Shown in pieces: positions 43,947 through 53,562 of a stretch of DNA of 64,000 nucleotides. Below the pieces are notes generated by a model. The model was not told the origin of the DNA. It made no database searches and worked only from the letters and a program-made list of their open reading frames with translations. Origin of the DNA: an uncultured Chloroflexota bacterium (GTDB lineage Bacteria; Chloroflexota; Anaerolineae; Promineifilales; Promineifilaceae); assembly GCA_900696625.1 (NCBI GenBank), contig CAADGU010000056.1:1-64000 (forward strand). The letters are read 5' to 3'. How positions within the stretch are numbered: the first letter of the stretch is position 1; every line of letters starts with the position of its first letter. Made by a program: the position numbers and the translations under genes.

Positions 43947-45014
43947 ATGCGTGGATGTTTACAGGCAACAGCAGGATTTGTGGCGGCGCTTTTTGTACTC
44001 ACGGCCGTGACCGCCCTCATTGGCTATAACTTAATCGTCGTGGCCACTGACCGGGAAACGGTCAAGGGGCTGTTCACCGGGCTGGATGAGGTGGTGCGCC
44101 AGACAGCGCCCGCCCTCATCATCGAAGCGGCGCGACAGGAGGCGTTGGCGCGGGGTATTACCGATCTGCCCATTGATGAGGGTCAGTTGCAAACGGCCGT
44201 GGCCACCGTCATTCCCCCTGGCTGGATGGACGCCCAGGCGGAAGCGGCCGTAGACGGGTTGTATGATTATCTGGAGACGGGTGATCCGGCGGATGCGGAA
44301 GTGACGTTGGACACACGGCCGTTGCTCGATTCGCTGCGGGGAGCGGCGGGGCAGCAAATGGTCACGGCCGTGATCGCCAATCTGCCCCCCTGCACCAGTG
44401 CCGTGCCCAATTTCACCACCGTTGGCAACGTGGATATTCCCGACTGCCTGCCGCCGGGAACAGACGTGCAGCAGATCAGCAGTGTGGTGCATACGGCCGT
44501 TGTCAACGCCATTGACCAAAATCCTGAACTGGTGGCTAATGCCGGCGTACTGCGGCTGCCCCTCTTTGGTAATGAGGCCAGCAGCAGTCTGAACAGTGAG
44601 CGCCAGGCGCAATGGGCGCGTTTGCAGCGCAATTTTGCTTTCGCCCGCACCTGGGGCTGGACTTTATGGCTGCTGCCGTTGGCCTGTTTGCTGCTGATTG
44701 CGCTGTTGGTGGCGCGTTCGCTGTCCACCTGGGGACATTGGTGGGGTTGGCCGCTGGTGATCGCCGCCGTCACCGTCCTCTTCTTCGCCATCGTCACCCC
44801 GGCGCTGCTGATGTTTGTGGCGCGCACGGCCGTGCCGCCCCCCACCGACCCCCTGGCTTTACCATTGCGCCAATTGGGCCTCAATCTCATCACCACCGTC
44901 ACCGACCGCTGGCTGGTGCGCATCTATTTTCAGGCGGGCATCCTGCTGGCGTTGGGGGTAGGGCTTATTTTGATGGCGTTTGGGGTTACGGCCGTGCGGG
45001 AAAGAGGATATTGA
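43947..45014 (+). CDS. Hypothetical membrane protein
   Basis: N-terminal TM, extracellular domain, three C-terminal TM helices; start refined from 43851. Confidence 0.65.
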   Translation: MRGCLQATAGFVAALFVLTAVTALIGYNLIVVATDRETVKGLFTGLDEVVRQTAPALIIEAARQEALARGITDLPIDEGQLQTAVATVIPPGWMDAQAEAAVDGLYDYLETGDPADAEVTLDTRPLLDSLRGAAGQQMVTAVIANLPPCTSAVPNFTTVGNVDIPDCLPPGTDVQQISSVVHTAVVNAIDQNPELVANAGVLRLPLFGNEASSSLNSERQAQWARLQRNFAFARTWGWTLWLLPLACLLLIALLVARSLSTWGHWWGWPLVIAAVTVLFFAIVTPALLMFVARTAVPPPTDPLALPLRQLGLNLITTVTDRWLVRIYFQAGILLALGVGLILMAFGVTAVRERGY

Positions 45015-45077
45015 GATATTGGGATATTGGTCGAGCAGCAATACCCCAATATCCTAATCTCCCAATCTCCCAATATC
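45005..45077. repeat. GGATATTG-family inverted tandem repeats
   Basis: ggatattgagatattgggatattgg...ccccaatatcctaatctcccaatctcccaatatc. Confidence 0.85.
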
Positions 45078-45141
45078 AGGTATAATCTCCACCAACACAT
45101 TCCCATAAACCAACTGATTTCAACCACAAGGCAGGCAGCCC

Positions 45142-46086
45142 ATGTATGGACAAGAAACCGACCCTGATTACCCCACAAAACTAGCTGAATTTGAAGCCCG
45201 CATTGCGCGCGGCGAAAAAATTGAACCCGGCGACTGGATGCCCGAACGCTACCGCAAGCAGCTCGTCCGCATGATCTCCCAACACGCCCACAGCGAAGTG
45301 GTGGGCATGTTACCGGAAGGGGCCTGGATCACCCGCGCCCCCAACCTGCGCCGCAAACAAGTGCTGCTGGCCAAAGTACAAGACGAAGCCGGACACGGCC
45401 AATACCTCTACCACGCCGCCGAAACATTGGGTGCAACCCGCGAAGAAATGCTACAAGCCCTGCTCACCGGGCAAGCCAAGTATTCCAGCATCTTCAACTA
45501 CCCCACCGTCACCTGGAGCGACATGGGCGCGATTGGCTGGCTGGTGGATGGCGCGGCCATTATGAACCAGACCATGCTGGCGCAATGCTCCTATGGCCCA
45601 TACTCGCGGGCCATGGTGCGCATTTGCGCCGAAGAAGGTTTCCACAAGAAGCAGGGGCAGGAGATGATCATCCAATACGCCCAGGGCACACCCGAACAAA
45701 AAGCGATGGCCCAAGACAGCATCAACCGCTTCTGGTGGCCCACGCTGATGATGTTTGGCCCCCACGATTCCGCTTCCACCAACTCTGACGAACTCACCCG
45801 TTGGGGCATTAAAACCAAAAGCAATGACCAACTTCGCCAGGAATTTGTGAACGAGCTTGTGCCCCTGCTGCACGCTTTGGGGCTGGAAGTGCCCGACCCT
45901 GACCTGCGCTATGATGAAGAATCCGGCAACTGGATTTCCGGCGAAATCAATTGGAACGAATTCTGGCAGGTGGTGAAAGGCAACGGCCCCATGAACGCTG
46001 CCCGCCTGCAAGCCAGACAAGAAGCCCACGACAACGGCCGTTGGGTGCGCGAAGCCCTGGCGGCTTATGCGGAGCGTGATGTGTGA
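45142..46086 (+). CDS. paaA: 1,2-phenylacetyl-CoA epoxidase catalytic subunit A
   Basis: [39 protein letters not shown]...[20 protein letters not shown] (di-iron ligands). Confidence 0.93.
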   Translation: MYGQETDPDYPTKLAEFEARIARGEKIEPGDWMPERYRKQLVRMISQHAHSEVVGMLPEGAWITRAPNLRRKQVLLAKVQDEAGHGQYLYHAAETLGATREEMLQALLTGQAKYSSIFNYPTVTWSDMGAIGWLVDGAAIMNQTMLAQCSYGPYSRAMVRICAEEGFHKKQGQEMIIQYAQGTPEQKAMAQDSINRFWWPTLMMFGPHDSASTNSDELTRWGIKTKSNDQLRQEFVNELVPLLHALGLEVPDPDLRYDEESGNWISGEINWNEFWQVVKGNGPMNAARLQARQEAHDNGRWVREALAAYAERDV

Positions 46087-46115
46087 GATTTTCACACATC
46101 ACGCATCACAAAAAT

Positions 46116-46679
46116 ATGGACACTCAATGGCCTCGTTATGAGGTATTCAAACAAGATCGCCCCGGCGAACCGCACGAAAGTATTGGCACCGTTCATGCGG
46201 TGGATGCGGAGATGGCATTGCAAAACGGCCGTGACCTCTTCGCCCGCCGCCCCAAATGCCACAGCCTGTGGGTGGCCCGCGCCGACGCCATCACCAGCAA
46301 AACGGCCGAGCAGCTCGCGGCCAAGGAACTCGCCACCGACAATTCCTGGCAGGCAGACATTGACCCGCAAGCGCCCACCGAAACCTATCTGGTCTTTCAA
46401 AAACAGACCGAACGGCGCGGCATGACCTTTACCACCCACGTCGGTGAGGTGGAGGCCAGTTCACCGGTCCATGCTTTGCAGCAAGCCATCGCCATTTTCC
46501 CGGCAGAACAGGTGTTTGTGTGGTGGGTGTGCCCGGCATCGGCCGTGACCCGCAGCGAAGAAGCCGACACTCTGCCCATGTTCGCCCCCGCCCAAGACAA
46601 ACTCTACCGCCTGCCCAACCAGTATCGCACGGTGTTTACCATGCAGAAGATCAAAAGAGGAAAAGATGTTATTGAGTAA
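46116..46679 (+). CDS. paaB: Phenylacetyl-CoA epoxidase subunit B, apparently two PaaB-like repeats
   Basis: MDTQWPRYEVFKQDRPGEPHESIGTVHAVDAEMALQNGRDLFARRPKCHSLWV and second YLVFQKQTERRGMTFTTHVGEVEASSPVHALQQAIAIFP. Confidence 0.85.
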   Translation: MDTQWPRYEVFKQDRPGEPHESIGTVHAVDAEMALQNGRDLFARRPKCHSLWVARADAITSKTAEQLAAKELATDNSWQADIDPQAPTETYLVFQKQTERRGMTFTTHVGEVEASSPVHALQQAIAIFPAEQVFVWWVCPASAVTRSEEADTLPMFAPAQDKLYRLPNQYRTVFTMQKIKRGKDVIE

Positions 46680-46725
46680 TTGGGTAATTGGGTAATTGAG
46701 TAATTACCCAATTACCCAATTACTC
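46674..46725. repeat. Perfect 24-bp inverted repeat made of TAATTGGG tandem units, overlapping paaB stop
   Basis: GAGTAATTGGGTAATTGGGTAATT-GAGT-AATTACCCAATTACCCAATTACTC. Confidence 0.9.
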
Positions 46726-46735
46726 GCGCCCCACT

Positions 46736-47491
46736 ATGAACGCCCACCACCAATCCGCCCTTGCCCAAAAACTGCTTTTCCTGGCCGATGATGAATTGAT
46801 CCTGGCGCATCGCAATTCGGAATGGACGGGACACGGCCCCATTTTGGAGGAGGACATTGCTTTTACCAATATCGCCCTTGATGAGATGGGGCACGCCGCC
46901 ACCTGGCACCGGCTGCGGCAAGAGTTGACGGGAGAGGAGGTGGACACGGCCGTGTTCTTCCGTGACCCCGCCGCTTACCGCAATGTGCAACTGGTGGAAC
47001 TGCCCAATAGCGATTGGGCGTTTAGTATGCTGCGCCAATACCTGTTTGACGTGTACGAACTGGTACATCTGGCGCAGTTGGCCGCCAGCAGCTACCGCCC
47101 ACTGGCCGAAGCCGCCGCCAAAATCCGCATCGAGGAGATTTACCACCTGCGCCATACTGCTGCCTGGGTCACGCGCCTGGGATTGGGCACGGCCGAAAGC
47201 AATCAACGGATGCAGGCCGCCCTGGATACCCACTGGCCTTATGCTCACCAGCTTTTTGTGGAGATGCCGGAAGATGCGGTATTGGCGGAAATGGGTACGG
47301 CCGTGTCCCCCACCAGCCTGCTTGATGAATGGCAGCAAATCACCACTGCCCACCTGACCCAGGCCAACCTGATTATCCCCACCAACCACACCCCACCCAC
47401 CACCGACCGCGCCGACCACACCGACCACCTGACCAGCCTGCTGGCCGAAATGCAATCCGTCGCCCGCCAATACCCAACGGCCGTGTGGTAA
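46736..47491 (+). CDS. paaC: 1,2-phenylacetyl-CoA epoxidase subunit C
   Basis: LLFLADDELILAHRNSEWTGHGPILEEDIAFTNIALDEMGHA. Confidence 0.93.
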   Translation: MNAHHQSALAQKLLFLADDELILAHRNSEWTGHGPILEEDIAFTNIALDEMGHAATWHRLRQELTGEEVDTAVFFRDPAAYRNVQLVELPNSDWAFSMLRQYLFDVYELVHLAQLAASSYRPLAEAAAKIRIEEIYHLRHTAAWVTRLGLGTAESNQRMQAALDTHWPYAHQLFVEMPEDAVLAEMGTAVSPTSLLDEWQQITTAHLTQANLIIPTNHTPPTTDRADHTDHLTSLLAEMQSVARQYPTAVW

Positions 47492-47500
47492 TCCCTGTTC

Positions 47501-47547
47501 GTAGTAGGCGATTTATCGCCTGCTGAAGGCGATAAATCGCCTACTAC
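47501..47547. repeat. Intergenic hairpin between paaC and paaD
   Basis: GTAGTAGGCGATTTATCGCC / GGCGATAAATCGCCTACTAC. Confidence 0.8.
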
Positions 47548-47560
47548 AAACGGGAAATGA

Positions 47561-48046
47561 GTGATGATAACCACAACCCACATCTGGCAAGCCCTGGAAG
47601 AAGTCAAAGACCCGGAACTCCCCCACGTTTCGGTCGTCGAAATGGGCATCGTGCGTGACGTGCAGCTTGAAGCCGACCGCGTCCACGTCAAAATGACGCC
47701 CACCTTCTCCGGTTGTCCGGCATTAGATGTGATGCGCCATGACATCGCGGCGAAGGTGCGCGAACTGGGATTTACTCAGGTCACCGTAGAAACGGTGCTG
47801 CACCCGCCCTGGACTTCTGATTGGATCGCTGATTCGGCGCGGGACAAGCTGCAACAGTTGGGCATTGCCCCCCCCATCCGGCATGGCGGCAACCTGATTC
47901 CTATTGCCTTTCTGGATGTCGCCACCTGCCCCCGCTGCGGCTCCTCTAATACCATCCTCAAAAACGCCTTTGGCCCCACCCTGTGCAAAAGCCTCTGGTA
48001 CTGCCACGAGTGCCAAGATGGGTTTGAGCAATTTAAGGCACTGTAG
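47561..48046 (+). CDS. paaD: Phenylacetyl-CoA epoxidase maturation/assembly subunit D
   Basis: WQALEEVKDPELPHVSVVEMGIVRDV; CPRCGSSNT...FGPTLCKSLWYCHECQDGFEQFK. Confidence 0.92.
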   Translation: MMITTTHIWQALEEVKDPELPHVSVVEMGIVRDVQLEADRVHVKMTPTFSGCPALDVMRHDIAAKVRELGFTQVTVETVLHPPWTSDWIADSARDKLQQLGIAPPIRHGGNLIPIAFLDVATCPRCGSSNTILKNAFGPTLCKSLWYCHECQDGFEQFKAL

Positions 48047-48091
48047 GGAAGTTTCGGCGATTGGCTGATCAACCAATCGCCGAAACTTCCC
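48046..48091. terminator. Hairpin after paaD
   Basis: GGGAAGTTTCGGCGATTGG / CCAATCGCCGAAACTTCCC. Confidence 0.65.
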
Positions 48092-48217
48092 CCTTACCCT
48101 GGTGTTTTCTCAATCGGCATAAGCGCCACCCTACACACGGCTTGACAATTTGGTGGTTGCTTCTAAAATTGCCTCCCCATTACATGTGGAATTCAAAATT
48201 TGAAGGAGATCAGGTAA

Positions 48218-48457
48218 ATGAGTGATACACAGACTCGTATAACCGCTATTATCGTGGATTTATTAGGCGTAGACGAAGAACAGGTAGTACCTGAAGCGCG
48301 TTTCCGTGAAGACCTGGAAGCTGATTCGCTGGATTTAGTCGAACTCATTATGGCTTTTGAAGAAGAGTTTGGCGGCGAAATTTCCGATGATGAAGCCCAA
48401 AAAATCACGACTGTGGGCGAAGCGATCTATTATATTGACCACCGCATGGCGGTTTAA
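48218..48457 (+). CDS. acpP: Acyl carrier protein (canonical DSL motif)
   Basis: [59 protein letters not shown]. Confidence 0.95.
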   Translation: MSDTQTRITAIIVDLLGVDEEQVVPEARFREDLEADSLDLVELIMAFEEEFGGEISDDEAQKITTVGEAIYYIDHRMAV

Positions 48458-48480
48458 CGCCTGGCCTGAGGCAGAGTACG

Positions 48481-49143
48481 CTAGTGCTGACGGGCCGGCG
48501 TACTCCGCTTTTTTCCCACCATTTGTACTATTTGCCACACACTGACCCCGGCAATAAGCAAATGCCCCACCCCGTTTAAGATCAATCCCCACCCATAACC
48601 CACCGACATTCCCACCAACTGCGCCACATTGGGCTGAATTTGCAGGTACACCCGTGTGGGCAGCACTGCGCCTATCAGGCCCAACAGGGTCAACAAGAGC
48701 CAGCAGAGCCACTGCCTGGTTTCAATTTTCACCAACCAACACAGCACAACGGCGGCAACGACAGCCAGCAGCACCAGGCCAATCCACTGGACACGGGGCA
48801 TGTATTCGTGGCGCGTCGGGCCGGTAATGTCCTCGATGGCGGGGAATGCCTGCCAGCTAATGAGCAGCGCCAGACCACGCATGGCCCAACTCTGCCAACG
48901 GCCGTTGCCCCACAACAACGTCAGCATCACCAGCATCAGCGCCAGGGTAATCGGCGGCAGGTAAAACAGATTGCGTTCCAGCCCTACCCCCATAAACTTG
49001 ACCCACTCGCCCAACTCAATACCCAAAAAGCTAAGACCGGCCCCCGGCCCCGGCAGCCAAACCATGAGGTAACCGACGAATACGGCCGTCAGGCCAACTT
49101 GCAATATCGTCTGACCTTGTCTACCAGGCATGATTTTTACCAT
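48481..49143 (-). CDS. Hypothetical membrane protein
   Basis: Multiple TM helices. Confidence 0.6.
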   Translation of the reverse strand: MVKIMPGRQGQTILQVGLTAVFVGYLMVWLPGPGAGLSFLGIELGEWVKFMGVGLERNLFYLPPITLALMLVMLTLLWGNGRWQSWAMRGLALLISWQAFPAIEDITGPTRHEYMPRVQWIGLVLLAVVAAVVLCWLVKIETRQWLCWLLLTLLGLIGAVLPTRVYLQIQPNVAQLVGMSVGYGWGLILNGVGHLLIAGVSVWQIVQMVGKKRSTPARQH

Positions 49144-49148
49144 TTTGA

Positions 49149-49583
49149 CTAGACATCAGATCTGGAGTCAAGAATTTGAAGCAGTTCGGCACTTGAGATG
49201 ATAGAGATACCCATTTCTGCCAGAAGGTCATTAACTTCTGGGGCCATTAAGTCTTTGTCAACGGTCAGGATGTAATCGGCCAGCCCAAAGATGGCTACGG
49301 CAATCACCTTGTCATCATCTGGATCACGGCAGAGCCGGGGAACTTCCGGTGGCTCAATTAACTCAATATCATCGAGCAAATGGCTGGTAAAGGCACGTCG
49401 TAGTTCAGGGTAGATTAAGGCAGCAACTTCGGGATAAGCCAGTACATGCAAGTATTCATCAACTAACGACGGAGAGGCCACAACCGTAAATCGCGCTGCC
49501 TCCCACGCCATAACAAAGGTAGCCAATTCAGGAGGTCGCAATAGGGCTGCCACCAGTTGGTTAGTGTCCAAGACTACACGCAT
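49149..49583 (-). CDS. PIN-domain toxin of a toxin-antitoxin system
   Basis: MRVVLDTNQLVAALL...DPDDDKVIAVAIFGLADYILTVDKDL. Confidence 0.88.
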   Translation of the reverse strand: MRVVLDTNQLVAALLRPPELATFVMAWEAARFTVVASPSLVDEYLHVLAYPEVAALIYPELRRAFTSHLLDDIELIEPPEVPRLCRDPDDDKVIAVAIFGLADYILTVDKDLMAPEVNDLLAEMGISIISSAELLQILDSRSDV

Positions 49584-49589
49584 GTGGTA

Positions 49590-49859
49590 TCAATTGGCAC
49601 GCGGAGTCTGCCGGGCACGCCGTACCAGGCTAACAATATCCTCATCGGAGGGGGAAATTGTGTCGGCATAGTCACGTACAGCCTCCCGTATCGCCCGGCG
49701 TGTGGCCGCAAAGCGCGCTCGACGGGCTGTGTCTTGAAGTAGTTCTATCACCGACGGAAGCGGAACGACAAGCACTTTCGCGCCAATTTCCACACCTGGC
49801 GGCGCTTTGACAGTCCGATCAGGCTCTACCACTGCTATTGTCGTTGTGATTGATGACAT
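49590..49859 (-). CDS. Putative antitoxin partner of the PIN toxin
   Basis: Small ORF directly upstream of the PIN gene; start refined to MSSITTTIAV. Confidence 0.6.
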   Translation of the reverse strand: MSSITTTIAVVEPDRTVKAPPGVEIGAKVLVVPLPSVIELLQDTARRARFAATRRAIREAVRDYADTISPSDEDIVSLVRRARQTPRAN

Positions 49860-49943
49860 AACGATCTCCAGATTCGCTGGGCGCCAATGAAAGCTGTTGT
49901 CATTATACCGTAATCTATTGTCTGGCAACTACCAGTTACCCCA

Positions 49944-51104
49944 TTATTTCTTTTCGGCTTTTCTCTCCCACACGGCCGTCAGCCGGGCGTCTTCCTCGGA
50001 TTGGTCGGCGAAAAATTTGTCCAGGGCGTGGCTCTGGCGCTGGCGCAGGGCCAGCAGGGCGACGGCGCGGATGTCTTCTGGGGTCACGGCCGTGCGCTCA
50101 TCCGCTGCCGCATGGGCACGGGCCGCTTCAAACAGGGTAATCTCCGCGCGCCCGGACTCGATTTGCAGCGCCGCTACCAGCGCCAGCCCCAACTGGCGGG
50201 CTTCATCCGCCAGCGTCACCTGGGGCAGGCGGTCACGGGCCTGCTGAATTTCGTCAGCCAAAGAGAGGGTGGCCTCGGCATAACCGGCCGCAAAGAGGTC
50301 CGGCTGCCGCCGATAGATAGCGGCGCGTTCATATGCCTGGTAGCGCAAGTCACTGTCCGCCAGGCCACGCACAATGGCCCGCAGCCCAAAACGATCCATC
50401 AGCTGCGGGCGCAGCCAGCCCTCCTCCGGGTTCATCGAGCCGATGAGCATGATGCGCGCTTTGTAGGTCAGCTTGAGCGGGCCACGACGCACAGTGTAAT
50501 GCCCTTGCGCCGCCGCGTCTAACATGGCGTCGGTGATCACGTCATCCAGCAAATTCACTTCGTCAATATAGACGATGTGCCCATCGGCGTGGCCGAGCAG
50601 CCCTCGTTCCAGCCGCACCTTTTGCTGTTCCAGCGCCAGCCGCTCGTTGATGCCGCCGACCACATCTTCCAGACGGGAATTCAGGGGTAGTTCAAAAATA
50701 CGCACTTTGTCGGCGGTGGTCAGCGGATCGCCATAACCAAATTTGGTGGCACAATCCTTACACACCCCGTCCATACCATAGAGTGCCACATCTTCTTCGG
50801 TGCAGCCATAGGCGCACAGACTGCGCCGGGTAGTAGGCAGCAGATCGGTGAGGGCGCGCACGGCCGTTGTTTTGGCCGTACCGCGTGGCCCAATGAGCAA
50901 AACGCCGCCAACGAGTGGGTTGATCAAGGAGAGCGTCAACGCCAGCTTCATTTCATACTGGCCGACAATAGCTAAGAAGGGGAATGGCTCGACTTCGGCC
51001 ACGCCGATGTCCGGCGCAGGCAGGCGGCTCACCTGCCCGGCGGGTGAGGCCAGCAAAATCTCCAGCAATTTGGAGCGGGGTTGGCCGGATGTTTCGTCAC
51101 TCAT
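49944..51104 (-). CDS. Magnesium-chelatase (ChlI/BchI)-like AAA+ ATPase with Cys cluster
   Basis: LIGPRGTAKTTAVRALTDLLP, CAYGCTEEDVALYGMDGVCKDCATKFG, YIDEVNLLDD, GSMNPEEGWLRPQLMDRFGL; start refined to MSDETSGQ. Confidence 0.88.
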   Translation of the reverse strand: MSDETSGQPRSKLLEILLASPAGQVSRLPAPDIGVAEVEPFPFLAIVGQYEMKLALTLSLINPLVGGVLLIGPRGTAKTTAVRALTDLLPTTRRSLCAYGCTEEDVALYGMDGVCKDCATKFGYGDPLTTADKVRIFELPLNSRLEDVVGGINERLALEQQKVRLERGLLGHADGHIVYIDEVNLLDDVITDAMLDAAAQGHYTVRRGPLKLTYKARIMLIGSMNPEEGWLRPQLMDRFGLRAIVRGLADSDLRYQAYERAAIYRRQPDLFAAGYAEATLSLADEIQQARDRLPQVTLADEARQLGLALVAALQIESGRAEITLFEAARAHAAADERTAVTPEDIRAVALLALRQRQSHALDKFFADQSEEDARLTAVWERKAEKK

Positions 51105-51576
51105 GGGCGTCTTGTCGGTGCTGCTGCAAGCGATAAGCCTGGCGTTGGGCGGCGCGTTCAAAGCGCGCCTGCTCTTCGGCGGTGGTGCATAAGAGCGGGG
51201 GAACGGGGGTGGGACGGCCGTGTTCGTCCAGCGCCACGTAGACAAAAAAGGCGGTATTGGTGTGGGTCGTCTGCCCGGTGAGCACATCTTCGGCGGTGAC
51301 AACCACGCGCGTTTCCATCGAGGTACGCCCCACCCAACTGACCTCGGCCGTGACCGTCATCAGGTTGCCGATGTGTACCGGCGAATGAAAACGCATAGAG
51401 TCTACAGCGACGGTGACAGCCGGATGGCGCGCATGTCTGATGGCCGCCATACCGCCCGCCTCGTCACAAATCTTCATAATATAGCCGCCATGCACATTGC
51501 CCATGACGTTGGCGTGTGACGGCCCCATGACCTGGGTGAGGATAACGCGGGATTCGGTGGGGCTTTTGGGGGGCAT
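51097..51576 (-). CDS. Acyl-CoA thioesterase (hotdog)
   Basis: MGPSHANVMGNVHGGYIMKICDEAGGMAAIRHA. Confidence 0.9.
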   Translation of the reverse strand: MPPKSPTESRVILTQVMGPSHANVMGNVHGGYIMKICDEAGGMAAIRHARHPAVTVAVDSMRFHSPVHIGNLMTVTAEVSWVGRTSMETRVVVTAEDVLTGQTTHTNTAFFVYVALDEHGRPTPVPPLLCTTAEEQARFERAAQRQAYRLQQHRQDAHE

Positions 51577-51580
51577 TGGG

Positions 51581-51638
51581 GTGCGTGATGCGTGATACGT
51601 GATGCGTGACCAGAAATCTCACTCGTCACACGTCACGA
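51581..51638. repeat. GTGATGCGT-family inverted tandem repeats
   Basis: gtgcgtgatgcgtgatacgtgatgcgtgac...gtcacacgtcacg. Confidence 0.8.
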
Positions 51639-51639
51639 T

Positions 51640-51991
51640 TCAATCCATATCCGGCCGGGTTTCGGAGACGTAGCTTAACTTTTCGGGGTACTCCTCAAAC
51701 ATATCAATAATCTGGTGCGGCAGCGATGGGAACATGGGGGGGAGGGGTACGGCCGTTGGTAATTTAATGCGCTCTGAGGGAATAGTCGGCGGTTTCATGA
51801 GCGGTCGGTCAATGGGGCGGGTACGCTTGCGCAGCAGGCGTTGATCATCACTGAGAAAACCAAGATAGGAGCCGCCGGTATCAAACACTTCACGTCCCAC
51901 GACAAAACCAATCCATTCCCCATCCACGTTAAAAACGTTGCCTTTTTCATACACAGCCACCCACTCGCCATCTGATCGGTAAATTGGAATC
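51640..51991 (-). CDS. Hypothetical protein
   Basis: MIPIYRSDGEWVAVYEKGNVFNVDGEWIGFVVGREVFDTGGSYLGFLSDDQRLLR; probable start within ORF 51640..52023. Confidence 0.55.
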
Positions 51992-52150
51992 ATTTCTCCT
52001 CTTATTATGACTACAGGTCGCAACAGCCAACGTGAGGGGCACGATACGGCAATGCGCTGACTTTGGTTCCTTAATTACGCAAGCAGCATTATAGTGAAGG
52101 GGGCACAGGTGGGCAACTTATGTAATGGGGCAGGGGGCCGGTTATTTTGG

Positions 52151-53263
52151 TTATATGTTGGAGAAGGCGGAGAGTACGGCCGTATCCCTTATGCCCTCGG
52201 CCGTTTCCGGCAGCGGCACGGCCGTGTGCTGCCGTATCCAGGTAGTGAAAATGTGACCATTCACCAGCACCTCACGCCCCCGCTCCACCACCAGGCCAAA
52301 CTGCCGCAACCGCTGTTCGGCTTCGGCCAGGGCAAAGGGGCTAAAAGGCACAGAGGGCGTCACCGGGACCGCCACCAATTCGGCCAATATCTGGCGCTGG
52401 CAGGCGTCAAAATGCGCCCACCACTGGCTAAAACAGGGGGACAATTCCGCGACGAGCTGTGTCTGCACGGCGCCGGCATTGGGCATACCATCCAGCCGTT
52501 TGTGGTACAGCCAACGCGCGGCCGTTAATTGCAGTAAAAAAGGCAGTGTGCCTGCCAGCCGTTCTATTTGTTGCACGTCGGTGGCGCTGAAAGGGGTTCC
52601 GGTCTGGAGGGCGGGATGGGTGATCAGGGGAGGGATGACGGCCGTTTCCAGTTCGGCCAGATAAATGGGCGTGGGCGAAAAAATGTTGAAAAACGGGGAA
52701 GTGGCTGGCAATCCCAGGTGGCTGCCCATATGGTACAAGTCAGTCAGCGCGGTGGTGACACAGACAAAGTCGTAATCATTGACGCTGGTCATAGCCCGCA
52801 GTTCCGTCAGAAAATGGCGGTCAAACGCCTCGGTATGCAGCGCGTCAAAATCATCCAGCAGCAGCACAATGCGATGCAAAGGAAAATGGCACAGAAACGC
52901 CTCCACATCGTAAATGCTGGTCTGCTCCGGCGGCGACTCTTTCCACAAAAAACCGGTATGCACCTGGCCCAGGCTCATCTTGAGCTGGGTCAATATGCGG
53001 TAATAAAACTGGCCCGGCGTTTTGCAGGAGGTCATGTCCACATAGACCATCACCATGCGTTCCGGGTGGCGCACGTGGCGCACCATCACCGTGGGGTGGG
53101 CAATATGGCGCAAAAAGGAGGTTTTGCCAGAACGGGGCAGCCCGATGATGTTCGCCGATTGGGGATGAGCGCCGCCGATAATTTCAAAGAGTTGCGTGAT
53201 CTGGCGTTGACGGCCGTAAAAATCAGCAGGGCTTTGCACAGGATGACCAACAGTGTAAGGCAT
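52151..53263 (-). CDS. AAA/STAND-like ATPase
   Basis: FYGRQRQITQLFEIIGG...NIIGLPRSGKTSFLRHI Walker A; RIVLLLDDFDAL Walker B. Confidence 0.8.
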   Translation of the reverse strand: MPYTVGHPVQSPADFYGRQRQITQLFEIIGGAHPQSANIIGLPRSGKTSFLRHIAHPTVMVRHVRHPERMVMVYVDMTSCKTPGQFYYRILTQLKMSLGQVHTGFLWKESPPEQTSIYDVEAFLCHFPLHRIVLLLDDFDALHTEAFDRHFLTELRAMTSVNDYDFVCVTTALTDLYHMGSHLGLPATSPFFNIFSPTPIYLAELETAVIPPLITHPALQTGTPFSATDVQQIERLAGTLPFLLQLTAARWLYHKRLDGMPNAGAVQTQLVAELSPCFSQWWAHFDACQRQILAELVAVPVTPSVPFSPFALAEAEQRLRQFGLVVERGREVLVNGHIFTTWIRQHTAVPLPETAEGIRDTAVLSAFSNI

Positions 53264-53562
53264 AATTGCGCTCCTGTCTGCGTAAAACCAGATGGCTCAC
53301 CACACAAGGCAGGCTTCTCATGGCGGCGGCAGGTATCAAATTGATTTACTACAACGTGAAAAAGCTTCTCGACTATTATGCCCACATCAACCTCAAAAAT
53401 ATAGCCAACCTGATAGGAGAAAAGTACCAGCAGGCAACTTCGAATGTGGCGCGGTGGTGGCAGCGGCCCATGAAGACCACGCCCATAACAAAAGTAACAA
53501 AACCAGCATTGCTTAATCATGAAAGAACCTCTCTACACAGACACCCACCCCAAAAAGAAGCG

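Noticed and set aside
49149-49859. PIN toxin-antitoxin pair as part of a novel defence island
   Set aside because: Ordinary stand-alone TA pair; no restriction, CBASS, Thoeris, retron or similar defence genes recognised around it.
52151-53263. AAA/STAND ATPase as an anti-phage effector
   Set aside because: Only the ATPase domain is recognisable; no effector domain or companion defence genes seen, so no support for a defence role.
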